Assembly (NCBI GenBank): GCA_028284155.1
Contig: JANQSF010000079.1
Location: forward strand, 119,684 to 183,683
Direction: 5' to 3'
DNA: 64,000 nt
From: Phycisphaeraceae bacterium
GTDB taxonomy: Bacteria > Planctomycetota > Phycisphaerae > Phycisphaerales > Phycisphaeraceae
The position numbers and the translations under genes were made by a program. Below, piece after piece: positions 41,102 through 49,395 of this stretch. Position 1 is the stretch's first letter. Each line of letters begins with the position of its first letter. The notes beneath the pieces were generated by a model. It made no database searches. It saw only the letters and a program-made list of their open reading frames with translations, and was not told the origin of the DNA.

Positions 41102-41454
41102 CCCAAGAACCAACGGGAATAGAGATTCTTGAAACGAGCGATCGTGGTCCGTTCGTGGTGGAATCTTTTGCCATGTTGCCGGGCGAAGAGACGGCTGCAG
41201 CGGATTACCTCCTAGATGTCTTGGGTGACGCTGAAGTGGTCTTGAAGAACGGAGAAGATGAGGGAGGCGAGGGTTGCACTACTCTGCGTTGTAGCGAAGA
41301 CGGATTTGAAGCAAAGAACGGCGGTCACGGATGGCAGGGTGATTGGAAAGGCATTTCGCTTGCCAATGCGCGATCGCGAATCATTGAACTAGCCGTTTTC
41401 AACCGCGGAGAACACTGGAGCACTCAAGGCTCCATCGTTCGTCCAAGGGCATAA
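41098..41454 (+). CDS. Hypothetical protein in a putative integron gene cassette
   Basis: A 118-residue cytoplasmic-type protein with no signal peptide and no recognised family. It is acidic, with a glycine-rich centre (NGEDEGGEGCTTLRC) and a WQGDWKGISL block. Its ATG lies inside the left core site GTTATGC, and its stop TAA lies inside the right box GCATAAC, so the cassette has almost no untranslated sequence, as is typical of gene cassettes. It has no Shine-Dalgarno of its own and probably relies on an outside promoter. Short products of unknown function are the rule for such cassettes. Confidence 0.62.
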   Translation: MPQEPTGIEILETSDRGPFVVESFAMLPGEETAAADYLLDVLGDAEVVLKNGEDEGGEGCTTLRCSEDGFEAKNGGHGWQGDWKGISLANARSRIIELAVFNRGEHWSTQGSIVRPRA

Positions 41455-41532
41455 CTAGGCGTTGCACCCGACCGCCAAAGCGCTTTGTCCATTGGTACAA
41501 TCAACCGGCGGCGGGTGAACTTAGCGGGTAGC
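41449..41532 (+). other. attC-like recombination site at right border of putative integron cassette
   Basis: R'' box GCATAAC (41449-41455) is the exact reverse complement of the left core GTTATGC. A 5-base spacer follows, then GTTGCACCCG (41461-41470) pairs with CGGGTGAAC (41512-41520), leaving one extrahelical G at 41464. The stem is extended by ACCGCC/GGCGG. A second 5-base spacer follows, and the R' position (41526-41532, GGGTAGC) is degenerate. Symmetric spacers and an extrahelical base are hallmarks of attC folding. Confidence 0.58.
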
Positions 41533-41573
41533 GACTGAGTCTGTGACGGTCCCTCAACCCTCACGAGGTGAGC

Positions 41574-42017
41574 ATGCCCGAGCCACTTGTCCCGGACCTT
41601 GCGTCACGCCCGTTTTCGATGACCGTTGAGCGGCAGATGGCGGCGTCGGCTGAACTGATCTACGACGCGTGGACCAGGGGGTTCGACAAGTGGTTTGCTC
41701 AGCCGGGCGAGCTGATCATGACTCCGGAGGAAGGGAGTCTCTACTTCTTCTACAACCGGCACGATTGGGGCCGACACGCGCACTACGGGCGGTTTCTTAA
41801 ACTCGTCAAGAACGAGCGTGTGAGCATGACCTGGCTGACCGGTGCGCCCGGCACTTACGGCGACGAGACGGTCATCGAGGTCGAGCTGATCCCGCGAGAC
41901 GGCGGCACGCTCCTTCGACTCACGCACTCGGGCTTCAGCACGGAGGAAGCGTGCAAGGGGCACGAAGAGAACTGGCCCGCTGCTTTGGAAACGCTGGACG
42001 AGGCGCTGAGCAAGTAA
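41574..42017 (+). CDS. AHSA1/SRPBCC-domain protein (activator of Hsp90 ATPase homologue family)
   Basis: A 147-residue cytoplasmic protein of the START/SRPBCC superfamily. It has the family pattern: an N-terminal MTVERQMAASAELIYDAWT block, a W/F-rich central sheet (GRFLKLVKNERVSMTWL) and a C-terminal helix (HEENWPAALETLDEAL). Members of this family carry hydrophobic ligands or act as Hsp90 co-chaperone-like proteins; the ligand here is unknown. ATG 41574 is chosen because GAGGTG (41565-41570) sits just upstream as a ribosome site, which makes the earlier GTG (41568) part of that site. Its stop is followed by no recombination-site-like sequence, so I do not count it as a second cassette. Confidence 0.9.
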   Translation: MPEPLVPDLASRPFSMTVERQMAASAELIYDAWTRGFDKWFAQPGELIMTPEEGSLYFFYNRHDWGRHAHYGRFLKLVKNERVSMTWLTGAPGTYGDETVIEVELIPRDGGTLLRLTHSGFSTEEACKGHEENWPAALETLDEALSK

Positions 42018-42086
42018 GGCCGGGTGTTCAGCCGCGCGGCGGACGCGTCGCGGGCGCGCATCGTTTCACACCAGTTCCGCGACTCA

Positions 42087-44444
42087 TCAAGGCTTGAAGC
42101 GGAGGAGGAACGTCTGCATCGGCCCCGTGAACGACTTGGGGATCAGGGCGACACAGACATCCGGCTTCGGGGCGTAGACGAGGGCGCACTCGTGGCCATA
42201 CAGCCCCTTGGGCAGGTCGACCTTGATCTCACGCACCTCGTTGGTCGCGCAATCAAGTGCATAGAGGCGGTCGCCCAGCCAGAGGACGGTGTCGTGCTTG
42301 GGGACGTAGACGGCCTCTCGGCCGATCGCGGCTTGGCCGGTTGTGTTGAGCAGTCGCCAGGTGTCGCCGTCGTTGAGGCCGCGCACGTAGACATCGACCC
42401 GCTGCTTGTCCCCTTTCAACTGGATAAGCCGACCGCGCTTCGTGTCGTGGACGACGGGCTGATACTCGTAGTGATACTTGATCTTGTCGGGCGGCCTGGG
42501 GAACTGCTTGTCGACCGTTCGCCAATCGACCCGGCCGGTGTCGCGGTCGACCTTGGCGTGGTACAGGACGTTCCGACTCATCGCGTAAACACCACGCGGC
42601 GTGCCGACCAGCGACAGGTGCCAATCGTTCCTGAACGTTCGGCCGAAGCTGGGCGGGTGCATCTTCCTGGCGACCGGGTCGTAAACCCAGCTTGCGTAGC
42701 CGTGCTTCTTCGAGTCGTAGGTAAACACGTCGCCGTCTCGGGTCAATTGCACCTCCGTGCCATCCGGGATCGACGGGCGGGCCAGGTACAACATCGTCTT
42801 CGAAGCCGGGTCGTAGGCGTACCACAGGTAGGTGTGCTGGCTGAACGGCACCATGCCGTAGCTCCAGCCGAACAGGCCCGCGTTCGTGCCCTCCAAAAAC
42901 GGCGGGAAGCGTGGCGGCGCGTCGAGTTGCCAGCGGTTGGTCGCGACGTCGTACTGCGCGATGTCGTTGCCCGAGTAGCCCGAGTGCCCGCCGCCGGTGT
43001 AGAGCACGCGGCTGCGGTCGGTGTCCATCACGGCCGTCGACCACGTCTTGCTGATCAACATGCCGGGCGGGTCGGCGTTGACGAATCGGTTGGTCGGAAG
43101 CGACGCGAGCGTTCTAGCGTGTTGCTTGGCGTCGTCGGGCGGCGCTTGCTCAAGCGTTAACGCTTGCTCGGGGTACTTCCAGACGACGGTGCCCGCTGCA
43201 GCGCCGTCGAGTTCGACGGGCGCCGCGTTGGGATCGTATCGCAAGGCATAGGTCCGACGCTCTCGCCCGAACGCGACCAGCAGCACGACGCCGCGTTGCG
43301 TGTCCGTGTCGGCCGTGAGCCAGTCGTACCCCGGCAGGTTCAGCCCGTTGTTGATCGGCGTCCACGTGTCGGCCGCGACGTCATACACCCACGTCTGCTT
43401 GTTCGCAGACGACGTGGCCTTGTGGTGCATCCGCAGCTTGCGGGCGTCGGCCCCGCAGACCAGCACCTTCCCGCCGCCGGGCAGCAACGCCGCCGCGGGT
43501 GTGTACATCGGTGGCGGCGCGACTTTGGGCAGACGTTTTGACCAACGCTTGGCCTTGCAATCAAACACCCACGTGTCGTTCAGCGCCGCCGCCTGGTTGT
43601 ATCCGCCGAACATGACCATCTGCCTCGTCGTCGGGTCGTAAACGATCGGCGCGTTGCAACGCAACGGCGGGTCGTTTGAATCGGTCGGCCGAGACCACTG
43701 ATTGGTCTTGCAGTCGTAAAGCCACGTCGGCGCGCCGCCGGTTGGGTTGGTGGCCAACCCGCCGCCAAACAGCAGGACGCGGTCGTTCCCCGGGTCGTAA
43801 CACATGCTCGCCCACGCGACCGATTTGCAGGTCGTCGGGTGGTTGCTGGCTTTCAGGTCGGTCCACGAGTTCGTGCTGGGGTCGAGCGCGAACGTCACGC
43901 CGTCGCTGTAGTAGATCACGCGGTTGCGCTTCGAGTCCCACGCGGCCATGTTGAACGTGTGGATCGGGCTCGGCCGAAGCACGCCGTCGAAGTCCCACCA
44001 GCGGATGCGGTTGGTCGAGTGGTACCCGCTGACGACCTGCAGGCGCGGGCCCTCATCCCACTTCAACCCGTCGGGCCCGGATTGGCCCCAAATCCGAAAC
44101 GGCGGGTAGTCATTAGCCGACCACTTGCCGCGCCGCGCGTGCGGGAACGCGGGATGCCAACCGGGCTTGGCGGGGTCGAAGCTTTCCAGTTCGAACCGTT
44201 TGTAAACGTTCCGCGCCGGCTTCGCGCCGCCCGTGCCCCACAGGAGGAGTCGGCCGACGTTGGGCGCATAAACGGCCCGGGCGAAACGCTTGCCGCCCGA
44301 CGCGTCTTCCTGGTCGATCAGCTTCCACGCGTTCGCCGGCAGGTCATTCGGGGCGGTCTGGGATTGCGCGACCACGGGCAACGCGACGATGCAAACGATC
44401 GCGAGCAGCGAGGCCCGCCCATCTGCGCGACGTGGATATGACAT
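42087..44444 (-). CDS. Secreted kelch-type beta-propeller protein
   Basis: A 785-residue exported protein (signal peptide LLAIVCIVALPVVAQSQ). It carries kelch-like repeats in two clusters, for example RVLLFGGGLATNPTGG, MVMFGGYNQAAALNDTWVFD, KVLVCGADARK and VLYTGGGHSGYSGND. These predict one or two beta-propellers for binding carbohydrate or protein. No catalytic residues are recognised. ATG 44444 is chosen because GGAG lies 6 bases upstream and the signal peptide begins there. It starts 39 bp after the stop of the DUF1552 gene on the same strand, so it is probably the third gene of that operon. Confidence 0.9.
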   Translation of the reverse strand: MSYPRRADGRASLLAIVCIVALPVVAQSQTAPNDLPANAWKLIDQEDASGGKRFARAVYAPNVGRLLLWGTGGAKPARNVYKRFELESFDPAKPGWHPAFPHARRGKWSANDYPPFRIWGQSGPDGLKWDEGPRLQVVSGYHSTNRIRWWDFDGVLRPSPIHTFNMAAWDSKRNRVIYYSDGVTFALDPSTNSWTDLKASNHPTTCKSVAWASMCYDPGNDRVLLFGGGLATNPTGGAPTWLYDCKTNQWSRPTDSNDPPLRCNAPIVYDPTTRQMVMFGGYNQAAALNDTWVFDCKAKRWSKRLPKVAPPPMYTPAAALLPGGGKVLVCGADARKLRMHHKATSSANKQTWVYDVAADTWTPINNGLNLPGYDWLTADTDTQRGVVLLVAFGRERRTYALRYDPNAAPVELDGAAAGTVVWKYPEQALTLEQAPPDDAKQHARTLASLPTNRFVNADPPGMLISKTWSTAVMDTDRSRVLYTGGGHSGYSGNDIAQYDVATNRWQLDAPPRFPPFLEGTNAGLFGWSYGMVPFSQHTYLWYAYDPASKTMLYLARPSIPDGTEVQLTRDGDVFTYDSKKHGYASWVYDPVARKMHPPSFGRTFRNDWHLSLVGTPRGVYAMSRNVLYHAKVDRDTGRVDWRTVDKQFPRPPDKIKYHYEYQPVVHDTKRGRLIQLKGDKQRVDVYVRGLNDGDTWRLLNTTGQAAIGREAVYVPKHDTVLWLGDRLYALDCATNEVREIKVDLPKGLYGHECALVYAPKPDVCVALIPKSFTGPMQTFLLRFKP

Positions 44445-44482
44445 CGCAGACTCCGTCGTTGTTTTTGTCTGACCAACCCAAG

Positions 44483-45883
44483 TCACATGAACCGATCGAT
44501 CGCGCCGGACTGTTTCAGCCGATTGCGCTGCATCGTCAGGTCCAGGTCGCCGTAGTGCTCGATCGGGTTGCCGTACACGTTGAGCAACGTCGTGTACCAG
44601 TTGCTCAGGGTCTTGTGGCCCTCGGTGCCGTGGAACGGCATACGGATGTACCGACCCGCCAGATCGAGTTTGGAGTGCCTGCCGGTCATGATGACCATCG
44701 GGGCTTCGTTGTCTGGGCCGTGGTGGCCGGCGCCGGTCTCGGGCATGTAGATGATCGTCGTGTTGTCGAACACCGTGCCGTCGCCCTCGGGGATGGCCTT
44801 GAGCTTGGTGACCAGTGTCTCGACCTGCTTCATGTGATGGGTCTTGATGACGTCACGCATGAAGGCTGACCTGCCGCCTTGGCCGTGACCGACGGCGTGG
44901 ATGTTGGTCTTTTCATCGTTCTCGGGCAGCGTCGTGATCGGCGTGCCCAGGTCGTCGATGGTGTAAGTGACGACGTTGGTCAGGCCGGAGGCCAGCGCGG
45001 CGACGATGATGTCGGTGAAGGCGGCCTGTTTCTGAGGCAGCGTCGCGTCGGGCCCGCCGTCCGCGTGGACCGGGTCGATCCGCGGCAGGTGCTTCCTGAT
45101 GACATCCCCCAACGCCGCGACTTTCATGTTCCGGTCACGGATCGATTGGAGCGAGTCAATCTGATCGCTGATCTTCAGGCGCTCGTCGCCGTCGAGGCCT
45201 TTGAGCCGGCGGGCTTCCTGATCGTGGAGGTAGTCCAGCAGCGCGTTGTCTGAAGCGACCTCATCGACGTTGGTGACGGACTTGAACAGTTCCTTGTAAG
45301 CGGTCATCGGGTCGGCGTAGCAGTAGTTGCGCTGCTGCGGCGCCGGGGCGGAGTACCCCGAAACGATCCCGGTTCGCTTGTCGCGCCCGTGAGGCACAGC
45401 CAACGACATTTCAACGTGGCCGAACGGTGAGGGAAACAGCTTGGCCAACTCGAAGTCGACGGTCGCCCACTTGATGTTGCTCAAGACGTCGCGGCCGGCT
45501 TTGTATGCGCCCATGCAACCCGAGTACGAGTAATGCCCCCCACCGCTGACCGACATCGAGATGCCGTGCAGGATCGTCATGTTGTCCTTGTGCCCGTCCA
45601 ACGCCTTCAGCCAATCGGGCAACTCGTGCTTGTCCAGGGCGACCTCAAACGCCTGCTTCTCCTTGTCCATCTTCTGCTGCGCGTCAGAGAACGAGGGCAG
45701 ACTGAACTGGTGAGGCAGATTGCCATTGGACTTACGGATAAAGACGAACCGGTGCGGCAAGCCCGCGTTCGGAGCGGCGGCCTGCGCCGGTGCGGCGAGC
45801 CAATTGTTGAACGACGGCGTCATCGCCAGGGTCGCGGTGCCCAGGGCGGTCGTCTTGATGAACTCGCGTCGGTGGATCGCCAT
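44483..45883 (-). CDS. DUF1552-family secreted protein with variant HxxGHG signature
   Basis: A 466-residue protein with a twin-arginine-type start (HRREFIKTTALG) and the DUF1552 layout: an N-terminal FVFIRKSNGNLPHQF block, a central ISDQIDSLQSIRDRN helix and a C-terminal TIIYMPETGAGHHG block. At the place of the usual HxxSHH it has HAVGHG (329-334), so the serine and last histidine differ. Its ATG is 3 bp after the stop of the upstream DUF1588/DUF1585-type gene, whose end supplies AAGGA, so the two are tightly coupled. Function is unknown. Confidence 0.93.
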   Translation of the reverse strand: MAIHRREFIKTTALGTATLAMTPSFNNWLAAPAQAAAPNAGLPHRFVFIRKSNGNLPHQFSLPSFSDAQQKMDKEKQAFEVALDKHELPDWLKALDGHKDNMTILHGISMSVSGGGHYSYSGCMGAYKAGRDVLSNIKWATVDFELAKLFPSPFGHVEMSLAVPHGRDKRTGIVSGYSAPAPQQRNYCYADPMTAYKELFKSVTNVDEVASDNALLDYLHDQEARRLKGLDGDERLKISDQIDSLQSIRDRNMKVAALGDVIRKHLPRIDPVHADGGPDATLPQKQAAFTDIIVAALASGLTNVVTYTIDDLGTPITTLPENDEKTNIHAVGHGQGGRSAFMRDVIKTHHMKQVETLVTKLKAIPEGDGTVFDNTTIIYMPETGAGHHGPDNEAPMVIMTGRHSKLDLAGRYIRMPFHGTEGHKTLSNWYTTLLNVYGNPIEHYGDLDLTMQRNRLKQSGAIDRFM

Positions 45884-45886
45884 GGC

Positions 45887-48800
45887 TTAGTCCTTGGAGT
45901 TCCGGGGGTGCGCATTCCGGGGGTGCGTGTTCCGGAGGTGGGGCTTGCGGTAGATAAACGAATCGGAAGTCAACAGCGAAACGATCACGGCGTCAAAGCT
46001 GCCATTACTGTCGAGGTATGCCTTTTCGGCGTCCATCAAAGTCTTGGAGTCGGACAGCGTCTCGTTACGCCCCAGGAAGAAGCGGAAGGCGTGGCGGATG
46101 ATCGACTGGCGGACCTTGTCGGACTTGGCCAACCGGTCGATCAGGTCGAACGCGCCTTGAACTTCTCCATCCAGCTTGGGATCGTCCGTCCCTTTTAACA
46201 CCCCGCGTGCATCGACGGGCAGCGTCTTGTAGACCGGCAGGCTGGCGCCGAACGCGTTAAGCTCGCCCCGTTTCGCCGGCTGCAGCAGGTTGTCCGGGTG
46301 CTCGAGGTTTTCCTCGGTGCGAAACCTGCCGAAGTCGTCGTAGCTTTCGAACGGGAACCCCAACGGGTCCATCTTCTGATGGCAGCGCCAGCAGTAGGAA
46401 TCACCCGTGCGGGCCTCCATGCGTTGACGCAGCGTCTTGTTCTTGTCCGGGTGGATCATCGCATCGACGGTGATCGGGACGTCGGGGATCGTCCCAGCCA
46501 ACAGTTTCTCGCGGACCCACTTGCCGCGGTGGATTGGGTCGGTCTCCAGATTTTGCGCGTGGGCGATCAGCCAAGCGGGATGCGTGAGGATGCCCTTGCG
46601 GTTGGGGATCTTGGCCGGCTGCTCGGTCGGGTAGTCCCACGTGCGCCAGTCGAGGTTCCAATAGGTCGTGACCTGTTCGCCGCGCATCTGCTGCCCGCTC
46701 CGGCCGAGCACCGGGCCGCCCCACCAGAATCCCATGCCGTTCTTCATGTAGGGCAGGGCGCCGGATTGGCCTTCGCTGAAGTGCAGTTCAAGCCCGACCA
46801 TCAGCTTTTGGAGCTTCCTGAGGATCTTGGCATGATCGCCCTGTTTCTCGCGTTGAAACTCCCAGTGGGTTCTCAGAAAAGCCTCGTGCGGGGCGACGTC
46901 CTCCGGCTTCCACGCCTGCACGTCTTTGTCCTTGAAGAAGTCGTAAATGCTTTTCAGTGAATCGGACGCGGCCTTCATCGACGCGTTGTCCCCGTTATGA
47001 AAGACGTAGAACTTGTCGGTCGTGAGCAGCGCCTCGAAGACGTGCCGGTCTGCTTCGAGGATGTACTCGACCAACATGTCCGCCTCTTCGATCAGGCGGC
47101 TGACCGTCGGCTCGTGCCGGCCGGCCCCAAACCGGCTGTCGTCCTTGAAGACCTTGAGCGCCTTGGGGTAGCCGAAGAAATCGCGGAAGAACCGTAGCTT
47201 GCGGATCGGCTGATTCGTCACGCTGGGGTTGAGGTTGGCCGCCTGCACCGCCTCGTCGACGACCGTCCACCGGTCGCGGCGTTTGAGCATCCGGCGCGCC
47301 TCGCGCTCGTAATCCTCACGGGTGTGGAGCCGGCCTTCCCGTGCCGCCTCCGCCAACTCCGCGTCAGGGCTGGAGTCGGTCAGCGCGTAGGCGAGGGCGT
47401 AGCTCGCGTCCCTCGGCGACATCATCCGCCGGCCGTGCTCGTCCGCGGCGCCCGCGCCGAACTCGTGGCGATACGCGAACTCGGTGTTCAGAATCAATGA
47501 CTCGATCAGCTTGGCGATCGCCTGCTGCCGCTCGAGCTTGGCCATGAACCGCTTGAGCAGCTCGCGGTTCTCGGCACGCTCCGATTCACTCGGCGGACGC
47601 TCGAAAACCCGCGCGTACAACTCGTCGATCAACGCGTGAATCCGGGCGTCGTCCGCGCCGCCCGCCGACGCGCGTGCCCGCTCGAACGACTCGGACCAGT
47701 CAGACATACATTTGTCGATGATCGCCTGGTAGTTGTCGCCCTTCTTGCGATGCTTCCGGATCGTCACGGCGATCACCTGCATCTCGTTGTCGTTGAGCGG
47801 CTTGTACGCCGGTGCGGGGCCACGCTTCTTGGCCTCGCGATAAACCAGATCCATGTCCCAGTGATCCCAGAACAGCTTCATCAGCTCGACGCGGTTCCGG
47901 ATGCGGTGGCCGGGGACGCCTTGCATGAACCAGTCGCGCTCGGCCTGCAGGATGACGCTTTCATGGTCTGCGCGCTGGCCGTCCAGGTAGGGTGCCCAAG
48001 GCTCGCCCTTGCTGTCCCGGATTAACTTGTCCTTGTCCTCGGTGACCTCGTACGGGGTTTTCTTGTACGTCACCATCCCGCGGAACACCGCGTCAACGTC
48101 TTGCCTGTCCAGCCCGTTGAGGAACTCGGGTCGTTGAATGCGGTACGTTTTCTCCCCAGGAAACTTTCTGGGGCGCATGCCCGGGAAAGGGATGTCCACA
48201 CGCACAAGCTTGGGCAGGAGCGTCTCGTGCCTGTCGCCATAGAGGTCTTGTAGCAGGCGATGCATGGTCCCGTCGGTGGTCAGGAAGGCTTCGCGTGTCC
48301 GCAGTGTTTCACGGGCACGCAGCTCGTCCCGCATTAGTGCGTGCATCGCCGGGTACTGCGACTTCATCGCCGACTCGGACGACATGTGCCCGGCGATCCG
48401 CTTGGCGTTGCCGACCATGGTCAGCAGGTGGCCGGTCGTCAGCCCTTCCTTGCCGTAGTACCGAACGCCGACCTTCTCGGGCAGGAGGAAGGGATTTGTG
48501 ATCGTCCGGCGGAACTTGTTGCCGTGCTCGGTCTTCGGGCTCCAATGGACGCCGCTGTCGCCCCGGACGCGCTGTGTCTCACCGTAAATCCTGCGCGACG
48601 GCTGGTAATCGAGCAGGCGGTTTACTTTCTCGTTGAAGATGTACTCGCTGATCATCCAGCGCCGGTCGTGCGTGAAACCGGGCAGGTCGGCGTACTCGCC
48701 GGAGAACAGGTCCGCGTGTGCGACGACGTTGCCGTACTCGAACCGCCGCAGTTTTTCAGCCAACGCCTTCGCCGCCTTGCCGGTGAGTTGGCTTTCCAAC

Positions 48801-49174
48801 CACTGCATCAAGACCTTTCGCTCAGCCGCGCTGGGCTGCTTGGCCTTCTCAGGCGGCATCTCTTCAAAGTGCAACGCCTCCTTCGCCTTGGCGTAGAGCT
48901 TCTGCTGATCAACCGGATCGACCGTCTCGAGGGCATCTAGCCGAACGCTACCCTTCTGCTTCGCCTGCCCGTGACAGGTCACGCAGTAAGCTTCCAGCAC
49001 GCCGACGGCCTTGGCGCGCAGAACGGTCGGGTCGGGCTCGGCCTGTGAAACGGCTGGTGTGGTAGCCGCGGTCTTATCCACGGCCTCCGCCGCGACCCGC
49101 TGCATTAGCAGCGTTAGCCCCGCGGCGATGACGACGAAGCCGACCCACTTCATTCTTGTCGAACAGAACTTCAT
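45887..49174 (-). CDS. Secreted PSCyt1/DUF1588/DUF1585 cytochrome-type protein
   Basis: A 1,095-residue exported protein. After a signal peptide (VGFVVIAAGLTLLMQRVAA) comes a planctomycete cytochrome C (PSCyt1) domain with CVTCHGQ at Cys64-His68. A long helix-rich middle is followed by a DUF1588-like segment with a second haem motif CWRCH (about residue 925) and DPLGFPFESYDDFGR. A DUF1585-like end (FRFFLGRNETLSDSKTL to SDSFIYR) follows. The last ~19 residues are a low-complexity tail from a 15-bp repeat. ATG 49174 is chosen for its GAGAG site and good signal peptide; an ATG at 49228 adds 18 poor residues. It leads the operon with a DUF1552 and a kelch gene. It may pass electrons outside the membrane; the substrate is unknown. 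Confidence 0.92.
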   Translation of the reverse strand: MKFCSTRMKWVGFVVIAAGLTLLMQRVAAEAVDKTAATTPAVSQAEPDPTVLRAKAVGVLEAYCVTCHGQAKQKGSVRLDALETVDPVDQQKLYAKAKEALHFEEMPPEKAKQPSAAERKVLMQWLESQLTGKAAKALAEKLRRFEYGNVVAHADLFSGEYADLPGFTHDRRWMISEYIFNEKVNRLLDYQPSRRIYGETQRVRGDSGVHWSPKTEHGNKFRRTITNPFLLPEKVGVRYYGKEGLTTGHLLTMVGNAKRIAGHMSSESAMKSQYPAMHALMRDELRARETLRTREAFLTTDGTMHRLLQDLYGDRHETLLPKLVRVDIPFPGMRPRKFPGEKTYRIQRPEFLNGLDRQDVDAVFRGMVTYKKTPYEVTEDKDKLIRDSKGEPWAPYLDGQRADHESVILQAERDWFMQGVPGHRIRNRVELMKLFWDHWDMDLVYREAKKRGPAPAYKPLNDNEMQVIAVTIRKHRKKGDNYQAIIDKCMSDWSESFERARASAGGADDARIHALIDELYARVFERPPSESERAENRELLKRFMAKLERQQAIAKLIESLILNTEFAYRHEFGAGAADEHGRRMMSPRDASYALAYALTDSSPDAELAEAAREGRLHTREDYEREARRMLKRRDRWTVVDEAVQAANLNPSVTNQPIRKLRFFRDFFGYPKALKVFKDDSRFGAGRHEPTVSRLIEEADMLVEYILEADRHVFEALLTTDKFYVFHNGDNASMKAASDSLKSIYDFFKDKDVQAWKPEDVAPHEAFLRTHWEFQREKQGDHAKILRKLQKLMVGLELHFSEGQSGALPYMKNGMGFWWGGPVLGRSGQQMRGEQVTTYWNLDWRTWDYPTEQPAKIPNRKGILTHPAWLIAHAQNLETDPIHRGKWVREKLLAGTIPDVPITVDAMIHPDKNKTLRQRMEARTGDSYCWRCHQKMDPLGFPFESYDDFGRFRTEENLEHPDNLLQPAKRGELNAFGASLPVYKTLPVDARGVLKGTDDPKLDGEVQGAFDLIDRLAKSDKVRQSIIRHAFRFFLGRNETLSDSKTLMDAEKAYLDSNGSFDAVIVSLLTSDSFIYRKPHLRNTHPRNAHPRNSKD

Positions 49175-49395
49175 GACTCTCTCAACGTGCCGTTCGGGGG
49201 CTTGTCCATTGATCTGACCGAAACACATGATCGGTTACATCAGCCAGACCCTTGCCGCTCCGGCCTGTCACGCCGGTTTCGTGCTTGCAGGACGTTCCTG
49301 TTTGACCGGCAGCCAAGCCCGACACCGCGGCTCAAATTGTAGCGGCCCAGCGGGGCAACTATCATAATGGGCCGGAATCGAATGAAGATGTCGCC
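49175..49395. promoter_or_regulatory. 221-bp divergent promoter region between two cytochrome operons
   Basis: It holds no gene. TATCATAAT (49360-49368), about 28 bases before the plus-strand start, could contain a -10 element. No shared operator is evident. The geometry would allow joint control of both operons, but this is not shown. Confidence 0.35.

Noticed and set aside
41574..42060. AHSA1/SRPBCC gene as a second integron cassette
   Set aside because: It has its own Shine-Dalgarno and no attC-like fold after its stop.
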